From positions 1-64,000 of the forward strand of contig QFQX01000019.1 in the NCBI GenBank assembly GCA_003248775.1: a stretch of DNA of 64,000 bases, given 5' to 3'. This document shows positions 7,076 to 16,243 of the stretch, one piece after another. The position numbers and the translations under genes are program-made. Source of the DNA: Shinella sp. Its GTDB lineage: Bacteria > Pseudomonadota > Alphaproteobacteria > Rhizobiales > Rhizobiaceae. Under the pieces are notes generated by a model, which did not search any database, was not told the origin of the DNA, and saw only the letters and a list, made by a program, of their open reading frames with translations. Each line of letters begins with the position of its first letter. Position 1 is the stretch's first letter.

Positions 7076-8188
7076 TCATTCCTTCGCATCCGATGCATTG
7101 CCTGTCAACTTCGGAGCGAGATCCGACATGAAGTCTCCAATTCCCGGCCGGCGTAGCGCCTTGAAGGGAAGGGGACGGCAAAGATCCATCGCGGCGATGC
7201 CGATTCGGGCTGTCATAAGCCCGTTAATGACGCCTTCACCGAGGCGCGCGGACAGCCTGGCGGCGAGGCCATGACCCAGAATTTGCTGGGCAATCCCGTC
7301 TCCGACGGCAATGGAGCCGGTCACGGCGAGGTGGGCAATGACGTCGCGCAGCAGGCGCAGCATGCCGAAGGCACCCGGCCTGCCGCCATAGAGTTCCGCC
7401 ATGGCGCGCACCAGTCGGACGACCTCGAAGAGCACGTAAGACAGATCGACAATGGCGCGTGGGCTGACGGCTGTGACGACCGATATGCGCTTCGATGCGG
7501 CGAGAATCAACGCCCGGGCGCGGATATCGAGCGGGGCCATCAGTTCGCGTTCCGCCAGTTCGATCAGCAGCGGCGCGTCGATGATGTCTTCATCGCTTTC
7601 GGCAAGGGTGCGTCTGCCGCGAGCGGTTTCCGGCTTGGAGGAAACGAGTCGCACGAGCCTTGATACGACCGCGCGGGCTGCAGGCCTCGCTCTGTCGGCT
7701 GCGGCGCGTTCGGCGTCTTCCTTGAGCTTTTGTACCGCGTCCAGCCGATAGATCCCGGCGATCTCCCGGCCGACGGCGATCAGAAGTGCGAGAAGGCCGA
7801 CCGCAAGCACGGCGAGGGCGGTGTATCCCAGCCAGTCGGAACGGGTGAAAAGATCGCGGATAAGGCTGTCGACCCAGAGGCCGATCGCCAGCGAAAGCAG
7901 AATGCCGAAAGCGCCGACGGCCACGCGGGCAAACGAGAAGGTTCGCTTGCGCGGTTCGGCCACGGGGATCTGATCGCTTGCGAGGTCTGCGCCGAGAAAG
8001 GGATCCGCTTCATCCGGAACGATGTCCACGTCGTGATCGAAGCTCTGCGGCGCGCGGCGCAATGGCGGCGCGGGACGAGCCGGTTCGTCCGGCTCGACGC
8101 TGAATGAGGCCGGACGGCGGCGGTTGGGCGCCTGACCGGAAGGGGAGGTGGTCGATGACGGTACGCCGGGGGATTTGGGGTCCTTCAT
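7076..8188 (-). CDS. YcjF family membrane protein (DUF697/TIGR01620)
   Basis: A 370-residue inner-membrane protein. A long Pro-rich cytoplasmic leader (about 1-85) precedes two TM helices (about 91-110 and 119-140); the C-terminal DUF697 region (about 220-360) contains the hydrophobic 'AVTGSIAVGDGIAQQ' stretch. Its start overlaps the stop of the YcjX-family gene by 4 bp (8185-8188). In enterobacteria ycjX-ycjF are likewise paired and belong to the phage-shock regulon. No pspA is visible here. Function is unknown; a GTPase/membrane-partner module is the usual inference. Confidence 0.85.
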   Translation of the reverse strand: MKDPKSPGVPSSTTSPSGQAPNRRRPASFSVEPDEPARPAPPLRRAPQSFDHDVDIVPDEADPFLGADLASDQIPVAEPRKRTFSFARVAVGAFGILLSLAIGLWVDSLIRDLFTRSDWLGYTALAVLAVGLLALLIAVGREIAGIYRLDAVQKLKEDAERAAADRARPAARAVVSRLVRLVSSKPETARGRRTLAESDEDIIDAPLLIELAERELMAPLDIRARALILAASKRISVVTAVSPRAIVDLSYVLFEVVRLVRAMAELYGGRPGAFGMLRLLRDVIAHLAVTGSIAVGDGIAQQILGHGLAARLSARLGEGVINGLMTARIGIAAMDLCRPLPFKALRRPGIGDFMSDLAPKLTGNASDAKE

Positions 8189-9660
8189 GCCAAACGGTCT
8201 CCGAACAGGAACTGCATCGCGCGATCGAGCCTTATATGGGGCACAGAAAGTGTTATGCCGCCGCCGGTTTCTTCCAGCATGGGCGGGCGGAAACGCACGA
8301 TGTTCAGCTCCGGCAGATGATGAGACGACGCCGGATCGTCCAGCGCGCGGAAAAAGGCTTCGGGGTTTTCCGGCAGATCGCCCGGAAAGACGGCGGTCTT
8401 GCGGTTGCCGTCGAAATGCTCGCTGCCGATGGTCTCTCCTGCCATGGGGGTGCCGACGATGACAGGCAGTTCATGCCCGTCGCGACGGACATTGGCTTCC
8501 CGTGTCGCGCGGACGGAAGCGAGAGCCATCACGTCTATACCGGCACCGGCCATGCCGATCGAGTGAATGGCGCGCTCAACCAGCCGGCGGGTCAATGCCT
8601 GCAGGTGGTCATGGCTTTCATGATGAAGATGGTCGGCCTTGGTGGCAGCGACGAGAACGCGGTCGATCCGCCGGCGGACCAGCGCGGTCAGCAGGTTGTT
8701 GGAGCCGGGGCGGAAACAAGCGAGAACGTCGGCCAGCGCACGCTCCAGATCCTGCACCGCTTCGGGGCCGCGATTGATTGCCTGCAACGCATCGATCAGC
8801 ACGATCTGCCGGTCGAGGCGGGCGAAATACTCGCGAAAGAAAGGTTTGACCACTACCGTCTTGTAGGCCTCGTAGCGGCGCTCCATCATTGCCCGCAGCG
8901 AGCCTTTCGGCGCCGGGGTGTCGGGCATGTCGGGAAGTGGAGCGAAGGTGAGCGCCGGTGACCCCTCGAGATCGCCGGGCATGAGGAAGCGGCCGGGAGG
9001 CAGGGTCGAAAGCGATCGCTCGTCCGACTTGCAGGCCTTGAGATAGGCGGTGAAGCTTTCGGCAAGCCGGCGCGCAGTCATTTCGTCGGCCGGAGCATCC
9101 ATGACGGTCGCCGCGCTGTGGGCAAGCCAGTCTCGGGCGAGTTCCGCGCGGACGCCGGTTCTGGCCAGCGTTGCGGTCCTTTCGCTGAACTCGCGAAAAT
9201 CCTGTTCGAGCAGCGGCAGGTCGAGCAGCCATTCGCCGGGATAGTCGACGATATCGATCGAAAGCCGGCCCGGTGAAAAAAGCCGGTTCCAGCCGCTGGC
9301 GCTCTTGTAATCGATCGTGACCCGCAGTTCCGAAATGGCGCGGGTGGAATCGGGCCAGATGCGATCCTTCACCAGCGCGCGGATGTGATCCTCGTACTGG
9401 AAGCGCGGGATTGCATCATCGGGCTGTTCCTCCAGTCGCGTATTCGAGATGCGGCCGGAGCGCTGAGCTTCGAACAGCGGCAGGCGCCCGCCATGCAGCA
9501 GGTTATGAACCAGCGAAGAAATGAAGACCGTCTTGCCGGCACGCGACAGTCCGGTCACCCCGAGCCTCAGCGTCGGGTTGACGAGATTGGAGGCGCGGTC
9601 CGCGATATTGTCGAATACGATGGCTGCTTCATCGGAAATACTGGTCAGCGAAGGAGGCAA
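8185..9660 (-). CDS. YcjX family P-loop NTPase (DUF463)
   Basis: Predicted nucleotide-binding protein of the YcjX family. With TTG 9660 as start (preceded by gggaaaag) the product is 491 residues and begins 'PPSLTSISDEA', which suits the family. The frame is open up to 9783 but would overlap the sixA-like gene. The Walker A motif is G37-LSRAGK-T44 in 'GVTGLSRAGKTVF', and a 'VDYPGEW' motif resembling switch II follows near residue 135. The stop overlaps the YcjF gene start by 4 bp, so the two are translationally coupled. Confidence 0.87.
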   Translation of the reverse strand: MPPSLTSISDEAAIVFDNIADRASNLVNPTLRLGVTGLSRAGKTVFISSLVHNLLHGGRLPLFEAQRSGRISNTRLEEQPDDAIPRFQYEDHIRALVKDRIWPDSTRAISELRVTIDYKSASGWNRLFSPGRLSIDIVDYPGEWLLDLPLLEQDFREFSERTATLARTGVRAELARDWLAHSAATVMDAPADEMTARRLAESFTAYLKACKSDERSLSTLPPGRFLMPGDLEGSPALTFAPLPDMPDTPAPKGSLRAMMERRYEAYKTVVVKPFFREYFARLDRQIVLIDALQAINRGPEAVQDLERALADVLACFRPGSNNLLTALVRRRIDRVLVAATKADHLHHESHDHLQALTRRLVERAIHSIGMAGAGIDVMALASVRATREANVRRDGHELPVIVGTPMAGETIGSEHFDGNRKTAVFPGDLPENPEAFFRALDDPASSHHLPELNIVRFRPPMLEETGGGITLSVPHIRLDRAMQFLFGDRLA

Positions 9661-9752
9661 TTGTCTTTTCCCGCAATGGTCTGCAGCGCCAATATAGGGT
9701 GCCGGATCGACGCCCGGAAGACGATACGCTGAGCTTTCCGGCGAAGTTCGCG

Positions 9753-10262
9753 TCAGCCGACCAGAAAATCCGTGAGCAGCCAAGGCTTCTCGCCTGCTAC
9801 GGCAGGCGTGTGGTGATCGAGAACCGTCAGGCCGGCCGTCGGATAACCCTCTGGAATGGCGCGGTTGGCCGCATCCATGCCGGCAAGCGAAATCAGCACT
9901 TCCTCGATAGCGGGATTGTGGCCAACCAGCATCACGGAGCCATAACCTTGCAGCGCCGAGAGGATTTCGAGGTAGTTGTCAGCCGGCGCGTTGTAGAGAT
10001 CGTCAACGAAACGGCACTCCATCTCGCCGGGAAATGCCCGCTGAATGGCATCGGCTGTCTGCCGGCAACGCACCGCCGTCGAGGAAATCAGGAGGTCCGG
10101 GCGGTAGTTCTTTTCGGACGCCGCGTCGGCGACAAGTTCTGCCTCGGCATAGCCGGCATCGTCGAGCGAGCGGTCGAAGTCGCGCTGACCGGGCAGCGCC
10201 CAGCCGGATTTCGCATGCCGCAACAGATAGATACGATCAGGGGGCGGGGTTACGAGAGACAT
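9753..10262 (-). CDS. SixA-type histidine phosphatase
   Basis: A 169-residue histidine-phosphatase-superfamily protein of the short SixA type. The catalytic 'LLRHAKSGW' places the phospho-His at H16 with R15. The second catalytic His is H115 in 'LVGHNPAIE', and 'SSTAVRCRQTA' contains the conserved Arg. In E. coli SixA dephosphorylates a phospho-histidine (ArcB Hpt; PTS-Ntr NPr), so a phosphorelay or PTS target is plausible but unproven. It lies upstream of ycjX with a 92-bp gap and may share its transcript. Confidence 0.88.
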   Translation of the reverse strand: MSLVTPPPDRIYLLRHAKSGWALPGQRDFDRSLDDAGYAEAELVADAASEKNYRPDLLISSTAVRCRQTADAIQRAFPGEMECRFVDDLYNAPADNYLEILSALQGYGSVMLVGHNPAIEEVLISLAGMDAANRAIPEGYPTAGLTVLDHHTPAVAGEKPWLLTDFLVG

Positions 10263-10480
10263 CCGGTGAGATTTTCCGCGGCTGGACTTCAGGCATTGAC
10301 CTAGCCGCTGACGGGGATGTCCGTCAACTGCTGCTAAAGGCCGATAGCAGGCGAGCCTCAGGTTCCGTCAACCATGGCTTGCAGGCGCGACCAAAGGGGT
10401 AAATGAAATAGTGCTTAAAAACTATGCTCTTAGCCGAAAAATATGTCAGATTTAAAAATGCCTTGAAATCAGCCAGAAGG

Positions 10481-10509
10481 CTTGAACCTGTTTTAACGAA
10501 AGGTTATAC
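10481..10509 (+). promoter_or_regulatory. Putative sigma-70-type promoter of dksA
   Basis: CTTGAA (10481-10486), a 17-bp spacer and TTATAC (10504-10509) lie about 35 bp before the dksA start. The surrounding 10390-10510 region is AT-rich compared with its flanks. Confidence 0.5.
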
Positions 10510-10544
10510 ACCCGCTCATTGAGATGTTCTTCAGGAGAATCGCG

Positions 10545-10964
10545 TTGAGTGAGAAGATCGATCTTAGCAATTATGTTCTCTCGGAAGCCGACGAGTTCAT
10601 GAACGCAAACCAGAGGGCATACTTCCGGGCAAAACTCATCGCATGGAAGAATGACATCCTCAGGGAAGCGCGCGAAACTCTCGGTCACCTTGCCGAAGAA
10701 AGTGCCAACCATCCCGATCTCGCCGACCGGGCTTCCTCCGAAACAGATCGTGCCATTGAACTCAGAGCCCGTGATCGTCAGCGCAAGCTGATTTCAAAGA
10801 TCGACGCCGCCCTGCAGCGTATTGACGATGGCACCTACGGTTACTGCGAGGAAACCGGTGAGCCGATCGGCTTGCGGCGTCTTGATGCCCGCCCTATCGC
10901 GACATTGTCGATCGAAGCGCAGGAACGTCACGAGCGTCGCGAAAAAGTCTACCGCGACGAGTGA
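10545..10964 (+). CDS. dksA: DksA-family RNA polymerase-binding transcription factor (zinc-finger Cys mostly lost)
   Basis: DksA enters the RNA polymerase secondary channel and, with ppGpp, adjusts transcription in the stringent response. The 139-residue product from TTG 10545 has AGGAGA six bases upstream; ATG 10524 is in frame but lacks such a site. The coiled-coil tip keeps its acidic residues ('HPDLADRAS'). The C4 zinc finger (C-x2-C-x17-C-x2-C) is reduced to C101, with T104, S122 and A125 replacing the other three cysteines, as in zinc-independent DksA variants. A strong terminator follows. Confidence 0.95.
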   Translation: MSEKIDLSNYVLSEADEFMNANQRAYFRAKLIAWKNDILREARETLGHLAEESANHPDLADRASSETDRAIELRARDRQRKLISKIDAALQRIDDGTYGYCEETGEPIGLRRLDARPIATLSIEAQERHERREKVYRDE

Positions 10965-11024
10965 CCCTTCCAAGCGCAGGGACCTGATGAAACACACAGT
11001 TTAGCGGCGTTTAGCCGATAAGGG

Positions 11025-11052
11025 AAAATGCCGGCCTTGAGCCGGCATTTTT
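11025..11052. terminator. Intrinsic terminator after dksA (bidirectional)
   Basis: Stem ATGCCGGC/GCCGGCAT (11028-11035 with 11041-11048) with a 5-base loop and TTTTT downstream. The minus strand also ends in a T-run, so the hairpin can serve dksA and the convergent FliO-like gene. Confidence 0.8.
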
Positions 11053-11249
11053 CGTTCGGTCCTACCGGTTCGTTCCGAGCAGGGGTTTCCGCCGCACGCC
11101 GTTCAGAGGTCATGTAAGGGGGAGGTTGACCTTGCATCCGCCAACCGGAAATCCAACGCGTGGCGATTGCACCCACAAATGCGCTACCTCAGCCAACAGG
11201 CGTTCGGCTTGTTGGCGTCGCCGGGGGCTTGGTGATCTGCCCGGACGGA

Positions 11250-12422
11250 TCAGTTGTTCCGGTTGACCGACATCTCACCGAAAATTCGGGCGATTTCCGT
11301 CTGGAGATTAGGCTCTTCGCGATTGGTCGCAGCAGGAGCGCCCGGCGGCGGGGTAACGATGACTGGTGGCGCGATCGGGCGGGCTGGACGGGTCTCCGGT
11401 ACGATCGGGGCGACGTCGAATTGGGTCCTGGCAGATGTTTCGTTCGCCGACAGATGAAGAGCCATCTCTTCTTCGAGCACGCGTTCGAAGTCGCTCAGCT
11501 CCTTTTTCGGTTGCTGTTCGTTTGCCAGCGGTGGCCTTGCGCTTGGTGGCGCCGGGCTTTCCACACTCGGGGGGAGGACACGCTGTCTGGCAGCCTCCAG
11601 AACATCTTCCGCGTTGATAATCGGGCTCGGTGCCGGGGATAAGGCTTGTTCGGGCTGGATGACCGGGGCAGCCGATGGCGCGACCTGTGGCGCGGGCGCA
11701 GCGACCGGCACATAGGCGGGGGCCGGTGCGGCGTTCGCAGATATGGCCGCTACTGCGGGCTCGACGTGAACCTGTGGTGCTTCCGCGACCGGTGCGGCAA
11801 CTGTTGGCGTTGCGATTGGCTGAGGTTTCGCTACAGGTGCTGCGACTTCCTCGGCGACAACTGCGGCAGGCGTCGGAGCTACGGGTTCGGTGCGAGGCGC
11901 TGGCGCGCGAGAGGGGTGCTGCGGTTGTGGTCTTGCTACAACCGGTTCCGGCCTGACTGGTTGCGGCTGTACTGTCAGTTGTTCGACTGGTGCGGGTTGC
12001 GGAGCCGGTTCGGCCGTGACGGTGGGTTGGGTCTGCGGCAGGACACGCGCAGGCTCGGCCTGGGGAGCGATGCGTGCCGCCGTTTCGGCGCTCTCCACCG
12101 CAGCCGGGACGGGAACGGCCGAGAGATAGGCGCGTTCATCGCCGATGCCGCTTTCGATGACGATATCGGTCGGGCCGCCGATCATGACGAGATGCTCGAC
12201 ATTGTCGCGGCGGATGAGCACGATCCGGCGTCGTGCATCGACCGCAGCGGCATCGAGGACCTGAAGGCGGGGCTGGCGGTTGCGTCCACCGCGCACGAAG
12301 GGAGATGGCGCGCGATTTCGCAGCAACCTGAGGACGATGAAAAGGCACAGAAGCGCCAGGCTGACCCCCAGTGCCGCAATCAGGAAACGGTTCCCATAGG
12401 CGGTGACCAGTTCATCAAGCAT
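11250..12422 (-). CDS. FliO-like domain membrane protein with a long Pro/Ala/Gln-rich tail
   Basis: With ATG 12422 the product is 390 residues; the longer frame to 12962 runs into the divergent cckA region and is discarded. One TM helix (about 13-33, 'FLIAALGVSLALLCLFIVLRLL') is followed by a FliO-type segment: 'RLQVLDAAAVDARRRIVLIRRDNVEHLVMIGG', here only partly quoted as a pattern of basic turn plus beta strands. Residues about 120-330 are a low-complexity Pro/Ala/Gln/Val tail, and the C-terminus ('EIARIFGEM') looks helical. No flagellar gene is nearby. It is divergent from cckA. Confidence 0.75.
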   Translation of the reverse strand: MLDELVTAYGNRFLIAALGVSLALLCLFIVLRLLRNRAPSPFVRGGRNRQPRLQVLDAAAVDARRRIVLIRRDNVEHLVMIGGPTDIVIESGIGDERAYLSAVPVPAAVESAETAARIAPQAEPARVLPQTQPTVTAEPAPQPAPVEQLTVQPQPVRPEPVVARPQPQHPSRAPAPRTEPVAPTPAAVVAEEVAAPVAKPQPIATPTVAAPVAEAPQVHVEPAVAAISANAAPAPAYVPVAAPAPQVAPSAAPVIQPEQALSPAPSPIINAEDVLEAARQRVLPPSVESPAPPSARPPLANEQQPKKELSDFERVLEEEMALHLSANETSARTQFDVAPIVPETRPARPIAPPVIVTPPPGAPAATNREEPNLQTEIARIFGEMSVNRNN

Positions 12423-12666
12423 GTCGCGCTCTCCTTTTTCCGCTTTCTGGCAGAAGACGATTGTTTTAGCAATGCGGCAGGGCATCGACGGGTCGGCATG
12501 GCACCGACTGACGTCATGATCCGACAAAATTGCGGCGGTCATGTGGGATTGCTGTGCATGGAGCCTGCCAATCAGGTCTTTCGGAGCTTTTTGCGGCAGG
12601 TGCAAATTGCTAAATAGTGTTTGAAGTGTCCGATTCCCACGGAGTGGACCCACGCAAGAGGCATAC

Positions 12667-15291
12667 ATGACAAGACTGCAGCAGGCCGGCGAGTACGAAG
12701 GCCCTCTGGTGGACCGCGGCGCCCGTTCAGGAACGGCGCTCCGCATCATCCTGCTTGCCCTTGTGCTCGTCTGCGCAGCGGTTGCCTTTGTTCTGTTCAA
12801 GGACCAGCTCGAAAACGAGATCGTGCTCGGCATTCTTGGCGTACTCGCCATGACGGGCATTTTCTTCCTCGTCTCGGCCGTGATCGGCTTCGTCGAAGTC
12901 ATGCCGCAGTCCCGGTCGGATTCGCTTGCGCGGAATTTTCTTGCAAGCCTGCCGGAAGGCACGCTGATTACCGATGCCGATGGACGCGTGATTTATGCCA
13001 ATGGCGCGTATGGCCGGATGACCGGCGCCACCAAGGCGACCGAGGTTCAGGCGCTCGAAGCCCTTCTGTCGCGCTACCGGGAATCGTCAGAGGCGCTCTA
13101 CCGGCTGACCAACGGACTGCGCGAGGGGCGGGAGGGCTATGAAGAGTTCCGACTGCTGAAGCCGCTCGGCGTCCACACCGGAAACGGTTCGGGGGCGCAT
13201 TGGTATCGTCTCAAGGCCCGGCTTTTGGCAAACGAAGCGCGGGCGCAGAAGCTGCATGTCTGGCAGATCACCGACATCACCTCCGAGCGGGACGATCAGG
13301 AGCGCTTCTTCAAGGAGCTGCAACACGCCATCGATTATCTCGATCATGCGCCTGCCGGTTTCTTCTCCGCCGGCCGCAAGGGCGAAATCTACTATCTCAA
13401 CGCCACCCTTGCGGAATGGCTCGGCATCGACCTCACACAGTTCATGCCGGGTTCCATGACGATTGCCGATCTGGTGGCGGGCGAGGGCATGGCACTGGTC
13501 AATTCCGTGCAGGCTGAGCCCGGACTGTCGAAGACCGAGACGCTGGACCTCGATCTCAGGAAGGCCAATGGCCAGAGCCTTCCGGTGCATCTGGTGCACC
13601 GCGTTCGCTCGGCGCGGGACGGAGCCCCCGGCGAGAGCCGTTCCATCGTGCTGGCGCGGCAGGAAGGCAATGGCATCGATCATTCGGCTTCGGTCGCCTC
13701 GATGCGCTTTACCCGCTTCTTCAACAATACGCCGATGGCGATCGCTTCCGTCGATGGCGAGGGGCGTATCCTGCGCACCAATGCGCCGTTCATGAAGCTC
13801 TTCTCCGATGTCGTGGGGCGCGACTATGTCGATCGCGGGGGCAAGCTCGAGGTCGTGATCCATGAGAGCGAGCGGGAGCATTTCCGTCAGGCGCTGGCGG
13901 CCGCCAAGGACCGGCAGGTGGATATCGCGCCTCTCGATAGCCGCCATCCCGAAAGTGATGCGCGGCATTTCCGCTTCTATGTCAACGCGGTGATCGACCA
14001 GAGCGACGAGGCGCCTGAAGAGGCGGCCATCGTCTACGCCGTCGACGTGACGGACCAGAAGGCGCTCGAAACGCAGATGGCGCAGACGCAGAAGATGAAT
14101 GCTGTCGGCACGCTCGCCGGTGGTATCGCGCACGACTTCAACAACGTGCTGACGGCCATCCTGCTCTCCTCCGACCACCTGTTGCTGCAGGCGCGGCCCT
14201 CGGATGCAAGCTTTGCCGATCTCATGGAAATCAAGCGCAATGCCAACCGCGCAGCCGTGCTTGTCCGGCAGCTGCTTGCCTTCTCGCGCAAGCAGACGAT
14301 GCGGCCGACGGTTCTCAACCTGACCGATGTGATCGGCGACCTGAGAATGCTGGTCGATCGCCTGATTTCTGGCACGAATGTCAAGCTGAAGGTCGAGTAC
14401 GGACGCGATCTCTGGCCGGTGAAGACCGACCTTTCGCAATTCGAGCAGGTGCTGATCAACCTTTGCGTCAATGCCCGCGACGCCATGCCCGATGGCGGCA
14501 CGATCACCATCACGACCCGCAATGTTTCCGCTTCGGAGGCTGCGGCGTTCCATTATCGCGGACTGCCGGAAGAGGAACTGGTACTGGTCGAGGTTGCCGA
14601 CAATGGTACGGGCATCGCGCCCGAAATCATGGACAAGATCTTCGAGCCGTTCTTCACCACCAAGGAAGTCGGCAAGGGCACCGGTCTCGGTCTCGCCATG
14701 GTCTACGGCATCGTCAAGCAGTCCGGCGGCTACATCTATCCGGAATCCGAGGTGGGCAAGGGAACCGTGTTCCGCATCTTCCTGCCGCATCATATCGTCG
14801 AGGTCGTGCATCAGATCGAAGGCTCCGTCGTCACCGGCGATGCGACACGAGACAATGCCGCTCAGGCCTTGCCGGCACAGGCGCCGCAGGCCACCGAACC
14901 TGACGATCTCACAGGAAAGTCGGCCGTTGTTCTTCTCGTCGAGGACGAGGAAGCTGTCCGGCGCGGCGGTAAGCGCATGCTGGAAACGCGCGGCTACACC
15001 GTGCACGAGGCCGGGTCCGGCGTCGAGGCGCTGGATATCATGGACGAACTCGACGGAGCCGTCGATATCGTTGTTTCCGACGTTGTCATGCCCGAAATGG
15101 ATGGCCCGACCCTGCTCGGGGAGCTGCGCAAGAAGTACCCTTCGCTCAAGTTCATCTTCGTTTCGGGCTATGCGGAGGACGCGTTTGCACGGAACCTGCC
15201 AGCCGATGCGAAGTTCGGATTCTTGCCCAAACCGTTCTCGCTCAAGCAACTGGCTGTTGCCGTACGTGAAATGCTCGATAGTCCAAATTGA
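12667..15291 (+). CDS. cckA: Hybrid histidine kinase/phosphatase CckA
   Basis: Top of the CckA-ChpT-CtrA phosphorelay that controls the alphaproteobacterial cell cycle. The 874-residue protein has two TM helices (about 25-44 and 52-77), PAS domains (about 95-460), a dimerisation domain with phospho-His H489 in 'GGIAHDFNNVLTAIL', and an ATPase domain with 'DNGTGIAP', 'FEPFFTTK' and 'GTGLGLAMVYG'. A linker leads to a C-terminal receiver with phospho-Asp D805 in 'VVSDVVMPEMDG'. All key residues are present. The start follows aagaggc. It is divergent from the FliO-like gene; ChpT and CtrA are not in the window. Confidence 0.96.
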   Translation: MTRLQQAGEYEGPLVDRGARSGTALRIILLALVLVCAAVAFVLFKDQLENEIVLGILGVLAMTGIFFLVSAVIGFVEVMPQSRSDSLARNFLASLPEGTLITDADGRVIYANGAYGRMTGATKATEVQALEALLSRYRESSEALYRLTNGLREGREGYEEFRLLKPLGVHTGNGSGAHWYRLKARLLANEARAQKLHVWQITDITSERDDQERFFKELQHAIDYLDHAPAGFFSAGRKGEIYYLNATLAEWLGIDLTQFMPGSMTIADLVAGEGMALVNSVQAEPGLSKTETLDLDLRKANGQSLPVHLVHRVRSARDGAPGESRSIVLARQEGNGIDHSASVASMRFTRFFNNTPMAIASVDGEGRILRTNAPFMKLFSDVVGRDYVDRGGKLEVVIHESEREHFRQALAAAKDRQVDIAPLDSRHPESDARHFRFYVNAVIDQSDEAPEEAAIVYAVDVTDQKALETQMAQTQKMNAVGTLAGGIAHDFNNVLTAILLSSDHLLLQARPSDASFADLMEIKRNANRAAVLVRQLLAFSRKQTMRPTVLNLTDVIGDLRMLVDRLISGTNVKLKVEYGRDLWPVKTDLSQFEQVLINLCVNARDAMPDGGTITITTRNVSASEAAAFHYRGLPEEELVLVEVADNGTGIAPEIMDKIFEPFFTTKEVGKGTGLGLAMVYGIVKQSGGYIYPESEVGKGTVFRIFLPHHIVEVVHQIEGSVVTGDATRDNAAQALPAQAPQATEPDDLTGKSAVVLLVEDEEAVRRGGKRMLETRGYTVHEAGSGVEALDIMDELDGAVDIVVSDVVMPEMDGPTLLGELRKKYPSLKFIFVSGYAEDAFARNLPADAKFGFLPKPFSLKQLAVAVREMLDSPN

Positions 15292-15436
15292 CGATCGTCA
15301 TCGGATTTGTCCTATTTCTGTGACGGACGACTGCGCTCCTGTCACAATACGCTCGCGATAACGTGGCCGGACCGGATATGCTGCCCGTGGGGGAGGGCAG
15401 CTGATTCATTCGGGCAGAGTGCGGGAATTGATTGAC

Positions 15437-16171
15437 ATGAGCGAGTTTGCCGGCGGGCCGGTCGACAGGAATGAGATTCTCGCCCGTATTCAGGCTTGCG
15501 ACAGCCTCGCGGACATTGATGCCTGCGTGCTGATGTTGCAGGAGCGTTTTGGATACCGCTTCTACCAGATTTTTGCCATGTTCCCGACGATTGACGGTTC
15601 GTTGCGTGGCCGTTTGCTGCTCTACAGTGTCAGCGAGGAATTTCTCGATGGTTTCGATGCCATTGGAGGACTACCACATGCTCCGGAGACCGTTGTGGCA
15701 AACTCTGGACAGCAGCTTCTCCAGTGGTCGATCGATGAGTTACGTTGCCGGGACGATCTAAAGCCGCGGACTATCGAACTCATGCAGTTGCTCGTGCGGC
15801 AATGCATATTGACGGGGGTCTATTTCTCCCTGCCGACACTCGATGGTCGCAGGCAGGTCCTGAGTCTTCTCGGCAATCGCTCGCCACTCTCTGTCGCGGA
15901 GATCGAGGATTTCTGTTTTCTCGCCATTCATGTGCTCGATCGGGCGGGCATGTTGGAAAAACGTCTGGATGGACCTCGGACGGGCATGTCGAATCTGGAA
16001 ATCCAGTGTCTGGAGATGGCCGCGACCGGCCTCGACACGGCCGCGATGGCGCAACGCCTGTCGCTTTCAACCCGCACAGTGAACTATCTCGTCAGCTCGC
16101 TTTGTCGCAAGCTCGGATCCGAGCGTCTTGAGCAGGCGCTGCAACGGGCCATCAAGATCGGTTTCGTCTGA
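15437..16171 (+). CDS. LuxR-family transcriptional regulator (solo)
   Basis: A regulator of about 244 residues with an N-terminal autoinducer-binding-like domain (about 5-165) and a C-terminal LuxR helix-turn-helix ('MSNLEIQCLEMAATGLDT' region through 'RTVNYLVSSLCRKLG'). The usual AHL-contacting W-x3-Y...D set is not recognisable in 'GYRFYQIFAMFPTIDG', and no luxI homologue is near, so it is probably an orphan sensing something else or nothing. ATG 15437 has ggga about 10 bases upstream; GTG 15419 is an in-frame alternative. It follows cckA on the same strand, about 145 bp downstream. Confidence 0.85.
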   Translation: MSEFAGGPVDRNEILARIQACDSLADIDACVLMLQERFGYRFYQIFAMFPTIDGSLRGRLLLYSVSEEFLDGFDAIGGLPHAPETVVANSGQQLLQWSIDELRCRDDLKPRTIELMQLLVRQCILTGVYFSLPTLDGRRQVLSLLGNRSPLSVAEIEDFCFLAIHVLDRAGMLEKRLDGPRTGMSNLEIQCLEMAATGLDTAAMAQRLSLSTRTVNYLVSSLCRKLGSERLEQALQRAIKIGFV

Positions 16172-16189
16172 GGCGCAGATCGCGTGACG

Positions 16190-16218
16190 AAAAATGGCGA
16201 CACCGCAGGTGCCGCCAT
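16190..16218 (-). terminator. Terminator of the psuK-psuG operon
   Basis: Stem ATGGCGACACC/GGTGCCGCCAT (16194-16218, one mismatch, GCA loop) is followed on the minus strand by TTTTCG. The plus side is followed by a T-rich stretch, so it may also serve the LuxR gene. Confidence 0.55.
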
Positions 16219-16243
16219 CGCATTTCATTTGCTTTTCTTGTGC

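Noticed and set aside
10949..11176. 75-codon minus-strand ORF in the dksA-FliO gap
   Set aside because: It overlaps the dksA end and the bidirectional terminator, and has no ribosome binding site or motif.
12423..12962. N-terminal extension of the FliO-like ORF to 12962
   Set aside because: It would cover the cckA start and promoter; the TM-containing N-terminus at 12422 is the natural start.
13087..15249. 720-codon open frame antisense to cckA
   Set aside because: cckA is unambiguous in the plus frame; the antisense frame has no motif and arises from high GC at third positions.
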